From the IMG/VR virus record IMGVR_UViG_3300030107_005768, positions 2,385 to 51,571 of that record: a DNA stretch of 49,187 nucleotides, one strand, 5' to 3'. The notes under the pieces were generated by a model. The model searched no databases. It was not told where the DNA came from and saw only the letters and a list, made by a program, of their open reading frames with translations. Origin of the DNA: a virus. Below are positions 16,572 to 23,869 of the stretch, piece after piece. How positions within the stretch are numbered: position 1 is the stretch's first letter; every line of letters starts with the position of its first letter. A program made the position numbers and the translations under genes.

Positions 16572-16657
16572 TACTTAATGTATTTGGTGTGGTTGCGTTA
16601 TTCGCAACCGTGCTATTCTTAACTTTAATCCTAGTAGATTGGTGGAAGGACTGGTGA
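16568..16657 (+). CDS. 29-residue single-pass membrane peptide
   Basis: The frame begins MILNVFGVVALFATVLFLTL and ends VDWWKDW: one hydrophobic helix capped by Trp and charged residues at the C-terminus. ATGA and TGATG overlaps couple it to both neighbours, which argues that it is translated. It could be a tiny membrane effector or holin-like peptide. The role is inferred only from the membrane segment. Confidence 0.55.
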   Translation: MILNVFGVVALFATVLFLTLILVDWWKDW

Positions 16658-16815
16658 TGCAGTTAAAGAAAAGAAACAGGCTCTCTAGTAAGCGAGCAGA
16701 ACGCAATGAAGTAGACCGGGGACAGTTAATGTTCAAGGACATCGTTGCAGAAAGACTGGTCTCCACTAAGGAGGGACTGGTGAAGTTCGCAAAGATAAAG
16801 GAGCTTCTAAGGTGA
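16657..16815 (+). CDS. 52-residue basic protein
   Basis: This short, Lys/Arg-rich helical protein begins MQLKKRNRLSSKRAERNEVD. Its ATG overlaps the stop of the membrane peptide (TGATG). No family is recognised. It ends 8 bases before the first copy of the three-way-junction RNA motif. Confidence 0.55.
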   Translation: MQLKKRNRLSSKRAERNEVDRGQLMFKDIVAERLVSTKEGLVKFAKIKELLR

Positions 16816-16823
16816 GACTTAAG

Positions 16824-16892
16824 ACTGATAGGTAGTCGTACTATTAAGAGGTACGTAGGTGTTGTTGTTACCTGTCATAGCCGCCTATCAGT
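16824..16892 (+). ncRNA. Three-way-junction RNA motif, copy 1
   Basis: The closing stem ACTGATAGG (16824-16832) / CCTATCAGT (16884-16892) is perfect. Inside are hairpin CGTAC/GTACG (16837-16855, loop TATTAAGAG) and hairpin AGGT/ACCT (16857-16873). The string GGTAGTCG-T-ACTATTAAGA recurs, with one change, at 17426. The motif ends 17 bases before the next ATG, which has no Shine-Dalgarno site, so it may act as a leader element. Confidence 0.6.
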
Positions 16893-16909
16893 TCTTTAAT
16901 ACAAATCAA

Positions 16910-17140
16910 ATGAACAATTCGATTCAATACTATTACGAGATCAGAAACCCCAGATCTAATTGGGGGCCGTTTTTAACGGAGCTAACAGCAGACAGACAAC
17001 TGGAAGACTTGCAATATAATGAAGCGTTATCTGGCCCTTTTAAAATATACAAAATTAAAAGCGCAAACAATTCATCTTTTCCTTATGCAGTCAAATCCGT
17101 TATCGGAACAAAAGAAAACGGACATTGGAATTTAATATGA
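16910..17140 (+). CDS. Hypothetical protein behind the RNA motif
   Basis: This protein has 76 residues from MNNSIQYYYEIRN. An upstream extension to 16859 lies inside the RNA motif and is rejected. It is Tyr/Asn-rich and of mixed alpha/beta type. No family and no clear ribosome binding site are seen. Translation may depend on the RNA structure just upstream. Confidence 0.5.
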   Translation: MNNSIQYYYEIRNPRSNWGPFLTELTADRQLEDLQYNEALSGPFKIYKIKSANNSSFPYAVKSVIGTKENGHWNLI

Positions 17141-17418
17141 ACCAGTTTGAAAAGAATAGTGTGCACCTAAACGGTGCGGGTTATAGGTTTGGCATAGCTA
17201 AGCTAGATGGAGCAGTAACAAAGTCGCTGTTGGAACCTAAGTTTGGAAAGCTAAACTCAGTAGCTATCGTGCCTGTGTGGGTGAACCCAGACAAAACTAA
17301 TGAAGAGATTTTATATGCCATCCTTGGTAGTGAGCCAAGGATAGGCGAGAACGATGAGGTATCTATACCTCAGAGCGAGGTAAAGAACCTCGTGTATTCA
17401 GAACCAGTAAAACTTTAG
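17137..17418 (+). CDS. Hypothetical early protein
   Basis: This protein has 93 residues from the ATG overlapping the previous stop (ATGA); a start 4 codons upstream is possible. It is beta-rich with a hydrophobic core (LNSVAIVPVWV). No family is recognised. Its stop touches the second copy of the RNA motif. Confidence 0.6.
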   Translation: MNQFEKNSVHLNGAGYRFGIAKLDGAVTKSLLEPKFGKLNSVAIVPVWVNPDKTNEEILYAILGSEPRIGENDEVSIPQSEVKNLVYSEPVKL

Positions 17419-17590
17419 GCACTCTGGTAGTCGCACTATTAAGATGTGCGGGGGAGTTTAGTAGTCGCCCTATGTCTCCGCCAGTGTGCCGATTATTTCC
17501 TGTCTGCTGAGTGGTAGACAGGGAACGTTTGCTTACGTATGGCAAGCGAAGGGGTCTCATGTTTCCTCCTGACATGAGGCCCCTTTTTTT
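17418..17590 (+). ncRNA. Structured RNA with three-way-junction motif, copy 2, and terminator
   Basis: The closing stem GGCACTCTGG (17418-17427) / CCAGTGTGCC (17481-17490) has one mismatch. The inner hairpin CGCAC/GTGCG (17432-17450, loop TATTAAGAT) differs from copy 1 by a compensated T-A to C-G change. GGAG/CTCC (17453-17479) forms the third arm. Further hairpins are CCTGTCT/AGACAGG (17499-17522) and CGTTTGC/GCAAGCG (17526-17548), and then an intrinsic terminator. This looks like a discrete phage small RNA or a long 3' structure. Confidence 0.65.
17551..17590 (+). terminator. Rho-independent terminator
   Basis: GGGGTCTCATGT (17551-17562) pairs with ACATGAGGCCCC (17572-17583) over twelve pairs including one wobble, with seven T after it. 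It separates the small-gene cluster from the genes leading into the ubiquitin-like cassette. Confidence 0.9.
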
Positions 17591-17613
17591 CAGGAGGACA
17601 GAAAGGTAATCCA

Positions 17614-17799
17614 ATGGATAATAATAATAATATACACAGCAGGAGACTGGTTACCGTAAACATAAAACAGGAACTGCAAAAGGAAGATACCGTTGTTAAG
17701 CCAGAGTATGAACCTCTTGTAATTCCTTTAGAGGAACTGGCTAAATGTTTAGGAATACAGAGACAAAACTTGGGAAGATACTTACCCAAGAACAATTAA
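17614..17799 (+). CDS. Small possibly DNA-binding protein
   Basis: The 61-residue protein has an AGGAGG-type site upstream (its distance from the ATG is longer than usual). Its C-terminal part (LEELAKCLGIQRQNLGRYLP) looks like a short helix-turn-helix of Cro/XRE or MerR type, though very small. It directly follows a terminator, so a promoter should lie between 17590 and 17614. Confidence 0.55.
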   Translation: MDNNNNIHSRRLVTVNIKQELQKEDTVVKPEYEPLVIPLEELAKCLGIQRQNLGRYLPKNN

Positions 17800-17801
17800 T
17801 C

Positions 17802-17963
17802 ATGGTGGAAAGAATACTATCATGCAACGAGCCGAGAAGGCTGCAGGCTATTAGAGAATACTACAGGCGACCAGATGTGTTGAAGAACATAAAGGCTGCA
17901 GGTTGGGACTCTGATCTATTAGCAAGAATAACAACTATTAATTACGACGATGGGAAATCATAA
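17802..17963 (+). CDS. 53-residue hypothetical protein
   Basis: It starts at MVERILSCNEPRRL, two bases after the previous stop. The frame is open to 17745 but would then overlap the preceding gene. It is basic and helical. No family is recognised. Confidence 0.5.
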   Translation: MVERILSCNEPRRLQAIREYYRRPDVLKNIKAAGWDSDLLARITTINYDDGKS

Positions 17964-18180
17964 AGCATACTCAATCGTAGACATTAGTAAGTCTATTGAA
18001 GAAAACAAACCTGTTACAACAGGTAAAGTTAAGGGCGCTATGATCTATGATCATAAGACAGGCGGAACTCTTCAGGTTATGAGAGAAGATAAATACGAAG
18101 AGTTTAAAAAGAAGAGCAATCGCAAAGGTCAATCGAGCACACTACGTAACGTGCTGCATGCAAATGGTAGACTGCAATGA
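17950..18180 (+). CDS. Hypothetical early protein
   Basis: This 76-residue protein has a beta-rich middle and a basic C-terminus (KKKSNRKGQSSTLRN). It overlaps the preceding gene by 14 bases and the following by 4. No family is recognised. Confidence 0.55.
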   Translation: MGNHKAYSIVDISKSIEENKPVTTGKVKGAMIYDHKTGGTLQVMREDKYEEFKKKSNRKGQSSTLRNVLHANGRLQ

Positions 18181-18434
18181 AGATAAGAAGCATGAAGCAC
18201 CTGCAAGCTGAGATACATTCAGCAGGAGTGCCAGTTAGGGTTGCTAAGTTTGGAGGGCAGTACCTGTTTTTTTGCAGGGGGATTGTTACCTATACAGGTA
18301 TAAGAAGTTTGTGGTGGGGAGACGTAGGTTGGTGGGTAGACCATGCTAGGTACGCACTAAAAACATCTACAGAATTTCAAGTCAATGTTGACTGGAAACA
18401 GGAGAGCCATGTCCCGGGCAATCCTGTCATGTAA
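18177..18434 (+). CDS. Trp-rich hypothetical protein
   Basis: This 85-residue protein contains a Trp-rich stretch (SLWWGDVGWWVDHARYAL). It is coupled to the preceding gene by an ATGA overlap and lies 23 bases before the ubiquitin-like gene. No family is recognised. Confidence 0.6.
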   Translation: MKIRSMKHLQAEIHSAGVPVRVAKFGGQYLFFCRGIVTYTGIRSLWWGDVGWWVDHARYALKTSTEFQVNVDWKQESHVPGNPVM

Positions 18435-18457
18435 CAAGGGGCAATAGGAAATGTGAT

Positions 18458-18898
18458 ATGATACATATTACTGTTCGTTATGGGTTGGAGCGCAGTGCTT
18501 CAATTGAAGTGGGTGAAGGTACGTCCATCGCTCAGGTGTTGGAGCAGGTTCGCCCTGCTCTTGGCTTTGGCTGCAACGTCAAGGCGTTAATCGGTGGTGC
18601 TGCTCAGCCAGACAGCAACACCGTTCGTGATGGAGATGTAATCTCTGTCGAGACCGCTGCCAATTCTAAGGCATCGGAGGTATCCGTAACAGTCCGCTAT
18701 GGACTGGAGCGGCAGGTAACCACATCTGTGCCAGAGGGTTCCTCTATTGAGGAAGTACTCGGCAAGGTGCGGGCAGCGTTGGGCTTTGGCGATAATGTCA
18801 AAGCGTTAATCGACGGGGCGGCTCAGCCCGTTACTAATGGAGTCGCTAATGGCGATGTCATTACCGTCGAGACAGCGGCAAATTCAAAGGCCGTTTAA
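18458..18898 (+). CDS. Tandem ubiquitin-like (beta-grasp) modifier protein
   Basis: The 146-residue product is two copies of one 73-residue unit (1-73 and 74-146). Each starts with a beta hairpin (ITVRYGLE / VTVRYGLE), then a helix (SIAQVLEQVR / SIEEVLGKVR), a short strand NVKALI and a final GDVI(S/T)VETAANSKA. This strand-strand-helix-strand order is the beta-grasp fold of ubiquitin, ThiS and PRTRC protein C. The downstream E2-, E1- and JAB-like genes support a protein modifier. Neither repeat ends in Gly-Gly; both end in an almost identical ANSKA tail, so the activated residue is unclear and processing may be needed. AGGAA lies 7 bases before the ATG. A strong hairpin follows. Confidence 0.75.
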   Translation: MIHITVRYGLERSASIEVGEGTSIAQVLEQVRPALGFGCNVKALIGGAAQPDSNTVRDGDVISVETAANSKASEVSVTVRYGLERQVTTSVPEGSSIEEVLGKVRAALGFGDNVKALIDGAAQPVTNGVANGDVITVETAANSKAV

Positions 18899-18910
18899 GT
18901 GTAGTCTTTA

Positions 18911-18958
18911 GGAGCAGAACAGCAACCCCCATGGGAAACCATGGGGGTTTTCTGTTCC
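18911..18958 (+). terminator. Strong hairpin (attenuator or terminator) after the modifier gene
   Basis: AACCCCCATGG (18924-18934) pairs perfectly with CCATGGGGGTT (18939-18949) over a GAAA tetraloop. An outer stem GAACAG/CTGTTC (18917-18957) extends it. Only four T follow, so it may terminate partially and make the modifier more abundant than the enzymes downstream. Confidence 0.7.
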
Positions 18959-18976
18959 TATAACTGATAAAATAAA

Positions 18977-19846
18977 ATGAATAATCAAAGAGATAATAGA
19001 ACATATAAAGATATAGTTGGTGGTGCACACCTGATAATAACAGATGAAGGTGTTTACGAGCCAAGACACGTCCTCCAATACAAGGGAACAATGGAAGAAC
19101 ATCTGCAGAAGTTTGTAGATGCTGCTCCAACTAGGCTGATGGACTTAGCAACTTACAACGGTAAGCCTATTCACGTTAGCTTCGTTCCGTCAGGTAGAGA
19201 AGACATGAGAGGAACGTATTATGTTAGCGTTGAGCTAAAGACACTAAGGTTCAACACTACATATGAAGTATGTACTGAAACAAATGGGGGCACAGTAACT
19301 GATAAGTGGATTGCTCCTACATTCAGAGAAATGAATGGTGAGGGTTACCAAACCTACTCACTAGACTGGCAAGTACCTAGCTCGCTACAGCTATACATAT
19401 CTTTCGAGATGGGCCAAGTCTCTGCAAGAGGATACCAAGCTGGAGAAGGCGCAGTGGGGACAGGAATGACTGCGTTCACCCCGCAGAACTCTTATCTGCA
19501 CTGTAAGATTAGAGAAAATTATATTGCTGAACATCGAATGCCCGAAGCTGCTAAAGGTTGGTTCCGACTACCAACTGGCAACGTGTATGAGGATGGTAAG
19601 ATATGTTTCGGAGCTTCATATGCAACAGAAGTAGGTCTTGTTGAATCAACCAAGGCAAATCTTGAGCTGTTCTACAGCACCCCTTGGAACAGTGACTTGA
19701 TAAGAGACTTGAGAACCAAGTCTAAAATGATGTTTCGATTTCATGCTGAGGACAACCAGCAGCTGCCTATCAAATGTGAAGCTGGAAAACTGCATGAGTT
19801 GATGGAGTCTTTTAATAGCCTAACCATGGAAAGGATACCGGTATGA
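18977..19846 (+). CDS. E2-like protein related to PRTRC protein B (Prok-E2 family D type)
   Basis: This 289-residue protein carries near residues 195-212 the motif WFRLPTGNVYEDGKICFG. This matches the signature of PRTRC system protein B and relatives (P-x-x-N-V-Y-x-D-G-x-V-C-x-G), which Aravind and colleagues proposed as divergent E2-fold conjugating enzymes. Cys210 is the candidate thioester residue. The N-terminal half is beta-rich (HLIITDEGVYEP; IHVSFVP; YYVSVELKTL). It would take an activated modifier from the E1-like protein. It is the first gene after the hairpin and overlaps the next by 4 bases. The fold assignment rests on motif and synteny. Confidence 0.65.
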   Translation: MNNQRDNRTYKDIVGGAHLIITDEGVYEPRHVLQYKGTMEEHLQKFVDAAPTRLMDLATYNGKPIHVSFVPSGREDMRGTYYVSVELKTLRFNTTYEVCTETNGGTVTDKWIAPTFREMNGEGYQTYSLDWQVPSSLQLYISFEMGQVSARGYQAGEGAVGTGMTAFTPQNSYLHCKIRENYIAEHRMPEAAKGWFRLPTGNVYEDGKICFGASYATEVGLVESTKANLELFYSTPWNSDLIRDLRTKSKMMFRFHAEDNQQLPIKCEAGKLHELMESFNSLTMERIPV

Positions 19847-20319
19847 ATATAAGTAAAATAATAATAAGGGACTTGATAAGTAGGCCCGTTGTTCGACAGG
19901 AAAATATAAGAGCTCAATTTGAGAATGTTCTTGCCGATCAGGGGAAGTATTACATCAACCTACAGAATTACAGTAGACAAGAAGATGTAGACAGGATGAA
20001 CCGAGAAGAATTGCTGTTGTTTTTACGCGCTCTTGTTTGTGCGGGGTACTTCTACAACCTGACGAATGAGCAGAGAGAGATTCTGACTGACCCGTACAAG
20101 GTGCTTCAAGAAAGAGTGCTGGGTGTAAAATCTGGGTCAATACAGCGCAAGTTTTTGCGCAATGTAATGCGTACAGATTCAGAGCACAGAGTATTCCACG
20201 ACCCGGATATTGATGAGCAAATTGATAATGTTCTTGCTGATCTTGAAAGCAGGGAACCTAATGAAGATATGGCGGCGCTTCAAGCTGCCTTTGATAATAT
20301 AGGAAATGATGATGAGTAG
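19843..20319 (+). CDS. Hypothetical protein of the ubiquitin-like cassette
   Basis: This 158-residue protein is helical, with an acidic C-terminus rich in Asp, Glu and Asn. It is not recognised. ATGA coupling to the E2-like gene and a 14-base overlap with the E1-like gene place it between two conjugation enzymes, so a role as adaptor, substrate or regulator is plausible. No catalytic motif or zinc-binding cluster is visible. Confidence 0.65.
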   Translation: MNISKIIIRDLISRPVVRQENIRAQFENVLADQGKYYINLQNYSRQEDVDRMNREELLLFLRALVCAGYFYNLTNEQREILTDPYKVLQERVLGVKSGSIQRKFLRNVMRTDSEHRVFHDPDIDEQIDNVLADLESREPNEDMAALQAAFDNIGNDDE

Positions 20320-21046
20320 GAACTATCATGTTATAGGAGCAGGCGGAGTGGGGAGTTGGTTACTCCCCGCTCTGGTTAAACTAGCTAAGCCACAAGACAA
20401 CATCTATCTATGGGATGGAGATACACTTGAACCTAAGAATATGGACAGGCAACTGTTCAGTCCGTCTGACATAGGTTCCAACAAAGCTGAGGCTTTGATG
20501 AGAAAGTATGCTCAGGAAGCAGCATGCAGTCTGTACGCAAAGAACGAGTACTTCACATGTAGTAAGGTAGACCTAAGTGATTACGACAAAGATGAAGTAG
20601 TTCTGTTTGGTTGCGCAGACAACCATCCCAGTCGAGCCGAGATACTATATGTGTGCGACAGGGATGGTGTGTGCTCTATCATTGGCGGCAATGGATATAC
20701 AGATGCCGATGGATATTATTATGATGCTTCATATGAGGGCACGCCATGTGACCCGAGGGTATACTATCCCGAAATCCTGACAGATAGAACTGGATCCCCA
20801 GTACATGCAGATGGTTGCACTGGTGAGGCTCAGAAAGAAACACCTCAACTTGTGCTGGCTAATATGTGGGCAGCGGCGCATATGCTACACCTTCTTTGGT
20901 ATCATGTTCTTGGAGGTATAGCTGAGTCTTTGCCTGAAGATATGAAGGAGCATATGCCTATGCTTTCTAGGAACTCAGCTTATATGTTTGAGACAGTAAA
21001 GAAAGGAGACCTAGATAAAAACAAAGAAGCAAGGACACTTGATTAA
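20306..21046 (+). CDS. ThiF/E1-like ubiquitin-activating enzyme (PRTRC ThiF type)
   Basis: The 246-residue product shows E1/ThiF motifs: the nucleotide-binding GAGGVG (11-16), LWDGDTLEPKNMDRQ with Asp37, Asp39, Asn45 and Arg48, the lysine in SNKAEAL (60), and Asp105/Asn106/Arg110 in CADNHPSRAE. DGCTGEAQKETPQ near 169-181 places a cysteine (171) where PRTRC ThiF proteins have one. It should adenylate the modifier C-terminus and possibly form a thioester. Three in-frame ATGs occur at 20306, 20309 and 20312; the third has the best spacing from AGGAA. It lacks the zinc tetrad typical of MoeB/ThiF. Confidence 0.85.
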   Translation: MMMSRNYHVIGAGGVGSWLLPALVKLAKPQDNIYLWDGDTLEPKNMDRQLFSPSDIGSNKAEALMRKYAQEAACSLYAKNEYFTCSKVDLSDYDKDEVVLFGCADNHPSRAEILYVCDRDGVCSIIGGNGYTDADGYYYDASYEGTPCDPRVYYPEILTDRTGSPVHADGCTGEAQKETPQLVLANMWAAAHMLHLLWYHVLGGIAESLPEDMKEHMPMLSRNSAYMFETVKKGDLDKNKEARTLD

Positions 21047-21897
21047 TGAAAGACATAAGAGAATGTATACGCTGCGGAGAAAGCAAACCTCTTACGGAAT
21101 ACCGAGGGGTAATTAAGCCAAGCGGTAATGTTTCTTACAGAAGAAAGTGCAAAGCTTGCATTCAATCTGAGCGCCGAGAGCGATACGCAAATGACCCAGC
21201 TTATCGGGAATATACTAAGGCTCGATCAATAGCATGTTACGCTAGACGGAGAGAGGATGCTGTTGCCCAGAAAGCTAAGTACCGAGAAGAGAACAGGGAA
21301 GAAATAAAAGAAAGAAAAAGGAAGGCGTATTATGCCGACATAGAAAAAAGCAGAAAAAAACTTAGAGATCGCTATGCAGCAGACCCAGACAGCGCGAAAA
21401 AACGTAGAGAACATAGGGCTAAAAATATTGAAAGAGAAAGGCTTGTGTCTAAGATGTATAGAGAAAAGAAAGGCGATGAGCTAAGGGAAAAAAATAGAGT
21501 TCAATCCTCTAAGTGGAGAGAAGCCAACAGGGAAAAATACAACGAAAAAAATCGAGAGTATTACAGGTCTAGTATTAAACGAAAAATAGGAATGAACCTT
21601 CGTAACCGTATCAATGCAATGGTCAGATACAAATCAGGTCTAAATAAAAGGGAGTCTTTAAGATTGCTGATAGGCTGCACTTTTGAGGAGTTTAAGATGA
21701 AGTTTGAATCTCAGTTCACAAAAAACATGACTTGGGAGAAGTTCCTAAATGGAGAGATACACATCGACCACATCAAGCCATGTGCTTCCTTCGATCTAAC
21801 AAAAGAGTCAGAGCAGAAAAAATGTTTTCACTACACAAACCTTCAACCCTTATGGGCTAAGGATAATCTTAGCAAGGGAGCTAAGATAGCAGCATAA
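21046..21897 (+). CDS. HNH endonuclease with N-terminal zinc finger
   Basis: This 283-residue protein has four features: a four-cysteine zinc finger (Cys7, Cys10, Cys35, Cys38), a long Lys/Arg/Glu-rich helical spacer (about 40-190), a DNA-binding-like segment, and a C-terminal HNH nuclease (HIDH at 239-242, Asn265 in TNLQPL, Asn274 in KDNLSKG). It looks like a free-standing homing-type endonuclease. The ATG overlaps the E1 stop by one base, so it sits exactly between cassette genes without breaking any. It is probably a selfish insertion, although a functional link cannot be excluded. Confidence 0.8.
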   Translation: MKDIRECIRCGESKPLTEYRGVIKPSGNVSYRRKCKACIQSERRERYANDPAYREYTKARSIACYARRREDAVAQKAKYREENREEIKERKRKAYYADIEKSRKKLRDRYAADPDSAKKRREHRAKNIERERLVSKMYREKKGDELREKNRVQSSKWREANREKYNEKNREYYRSSIKRKIGMNLRNRINAMVRYKSGLNKRESLRLLIGCTFEEFKMKFESQFTKNMTWEKFLNGEIHIDHIKPCASFDLTKESEQKKCFHYTNLQPLWAKDNLSKGAKIAA

Positions 21898-21901
21898 TTT
21901 T

Positions 21902-22525
21902 ATGGAACAGGTAACCATAGAGAGGGTACTTGACCAACCTCTAATAGAAATGGTCAAGCTAGCACCGACAAACCCCATGACAAGGGGACAGGTACGGGCA
22001 TCCACAAATCTGGTAATCCCAGATGAGGTGGTCACATCGGAAGGCATCATCGAGTATGTCTTGGAAAACTTCGACCCATCCAAAGCACCTAGTTCTCGTT
22101 GGGCGCGTGACCAAGAGCTTCAGGCTCAACGTCGACAAAGGGATGAGAGGCTTAGGGCAGATGCTGAAAGGAGGCAACGACTAGATAATGAAGCCTTGTT
22201 TATCGTAAATTGTGATGGAACCCAAAGCAGGGACTACACCTCTTATGAAACACACAGAGCTTTCTACTCAGTAAGAACAAGGTTTAGTGCTGGAGACTTT
22301 GATGGTTTAGAAAGCAAAGAAGAGGTGGTAGATAAGATTCGTGACATGATCACAGATCAAATGCACGAAGAAGGCTATCATGATGAAGAACATATGGACA
22401 CTCATAACACTGAGTTTGAAGACTCAGAGCCTATAGAGTTAGATGAGGACGCAGAAGAAATTTGGGAGAATAACAAAGATGCTATAGCTAGTGCTCTTGG
22501 TTTGACCCCGGAAGAAATGGAGTAA
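21902..22525 (+). CDS. Hypothetical protein of the ubiquitin-like cassette
   Basis: This 207-residue protein has a small N-terminal domain (1-70), an Arg/Gln/Glu-rich helix (RWARDQELQAQRRQRDERLR region, 66-95), a mixed domain (98-150) and a very acidic C-terminus. It is not recognised. It lies 4 bases before the JAB gene and may be its partner or a substrate. Confidence 0.65.
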   Translation: MEQVTIERVLDQPLIEMVKLAPTNPMTRGQVRASTNLVIPDEVVTSEGIIEYVLENFDPSKAPSSRWARDQELQAQRRQRDERLRADAERRQRLDNEALFIVNCDGTQSRDYTSYETHRAFYSVRTRFSAGDFDGLESKEEVVDKIRDMITDQMHEEGYHDEEHMDTHNTEFEDSEPIELDEDAEEIWENNKDAIASALGLTPEEME

Positions 22526-22529
22526 AATA

Positions 22530-23654
22530 ATGCAACTAATACTACACAAAGATACAGTATATGAGCCAGTAGAATCACAATTCTACACTGGCCACCAACC
22601 AGTAAAGATAGTCAAGGGAGAGCCAGCTCTCTCTTGGAAAGGCGGCAAGATCTCTATCGAAGAATGGAATAAGATTCTTTCTTTCTTCAAGTGGTCTTAC
22701 GACACGACAAAGAGCGAGACGCAAGTGCGTTTGCTCTATCACCCCGAACAAAACAACTGGAAGGCATGGGCTTTCCCTCAAGAAAGGGGCACGGGCATGA
22801 CCGCAAAGGAGGTCGATGGAGAAGAGAAAGACAAGCAACGTGAAATGTTTGAAGGGTACATTGTTAACGGCACTGTACATCATCACTGTTCTTCTACTGC
22901 TTTTCAGTCAGGGACAGACAAGGATAACGAGCAAAGCCAAGATGGCTTACATATCACGATAGGTAAGATGGACTCTGCAATGTATGACATACACGGCAGG
23001 GTGTGTCGGTCTGACTCTATGTACGACTGCGTTTACAAGCAGTGGTTTGAGTATCCCGAAGAGTGGGATGGTGTTATCCCTGAAAGATATATCAGCCATG
23101 CTGTTTCGGATATGCTTGTTACCCCGCCTGACGATCAAAGTTTTCCTGATCAGTGGAAAGACAACCTAATAGAGGTTAAGCGTCCTGTTGCCACAACTCA
23201 TTGGCGAGGCAATGGAGGTCAGCTGCCACTGTACGAAAGAGCAAACAGGTACGGGGCAACAAGCCACACAAAAACTACACCTGTTGTCGGTGGATTCTCT
23301 CAAAACAATCAGAAGCAGGAAGATCTTATTCCTGTAGAATATACAGACGCAGAGAAAGAAGATGCCGCTATGCAGGTAATGAAAGAATGGGTCGACACTT
23401 ATGGTGATGAGCTGAAGACAGATGCTGCCCAGATACCAGACCTTTGGGATTCTATATTGTTACACGAATACACAAAGGAACTTTCAGAACTGGTAACCGA
23501 ATACGGCATAGAAGAACTAGAGTTCGAACAGTACGCTGATAAACTTCAAGAGAAGATATTAGAAAAGGATCTCGAAGAAGATAATAAAACTGTAGAATAT
23601 GATCCTTACGAAGCTCAAGTGCAGTCTTACTATGGTGGTCATTATGGAGTATGA
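22530..23654 (+). CDS. JAB/JAMM metallopeptidase (PRTRC protein A-like, deubiquitinase-type)
   Basis: The first 165 residues of this 374-residue protein form a JAB domain with a complete JAMM motif: His117-x-His119, seven residues, then Ser127-x-x-Asp130 (VHHHCSSTAFQSGTD), followed by GLHITIG. Glu63 is a candidate for the upstream glutamate. The pattern AFxSGTDxxxE...GLHxxxG is that of PRTRC protein A. Such zinc enzymes cut isopeptide or peptide bonds behind ubiquitin-like domains, so it could mature the tandem modifier or remove it from targets. Residues 170-374 are an unrecognised helical, acidic extension. GGAG precedes the ATG, and the stop overlaps the next start. Confidence 0.8.
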   Translation: MQLILHKDTVYEPVESQFYTGHQPVKIVKGEPALSWKGGKISIEEWNKILSFFKWSYDTTKSETQVRLLYHPEQNNWKAWAFPQERGTGMTAKEVDGEEKDKQREMFEGYIVNGTVHHHCSSTAFQSGTDKDNEQSQDGLHITIGKMDSAMYDIHGRVCRSDSMYDCVYKQWFEYPEEWDGVIPERYISHAVSDMLVTPPDDQSFPDQWKDNLIEVKRPVATTHWRGNGGQLPLYERANRYGATSHTKTTPVVGGFSQNNQKQEDLIPVEYTDAEKEDAAMQVMKEWVDTYGDELKTDAAQIPDLWDSILLHEYTKELSELVTEYGIEELEFEQYADKLQEKILEKDLEEDNKTVEYDPYEAQVQSYYGGHYGV

Positions 23655-23869
23655 ACCCAACTCAACAGCAAACCACAGAAGATGGCGATCCTGTCCTGTT
23701 CTGGCTTGAAGTTGGGGAAGAGGGTTTAGATGAAATCCTACTGGAAAGTGGCATCGTACCGTGCCACCTCCACAGGAACTTAGCCACCGACAGATTAAGG
23801 GCGAACGCTCTGTCTTGGGTAAGAGAAGAAGTCCAAGCGTTTGCCGAAGAACTAAGAACAAATAATTAA
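23651..23869 (+). CDS. Small protein of the cassette
   Basis: This 72-residue acidic protein has an ATGA overlap with the JAB gene and abuts the next gene without a gap. It is helical. No family is recognised. Tight coupling suggests it works with its neighbours. Confidence 0.6.
   Translation: MNPTQQQTTEDGDPVLFWLEVGEEGLDEILLESGIVPCHLHRNLATDRLRANALSWVREEVQAFAEELRTNN

Noticed and set aside
16824-16892. Hammerhead ribozyme or purine riboswitch
   Set aside because: The three-way shape fits, but the hammerhead core CTGATGA...GAAA and the purine aptamer loops are absent.
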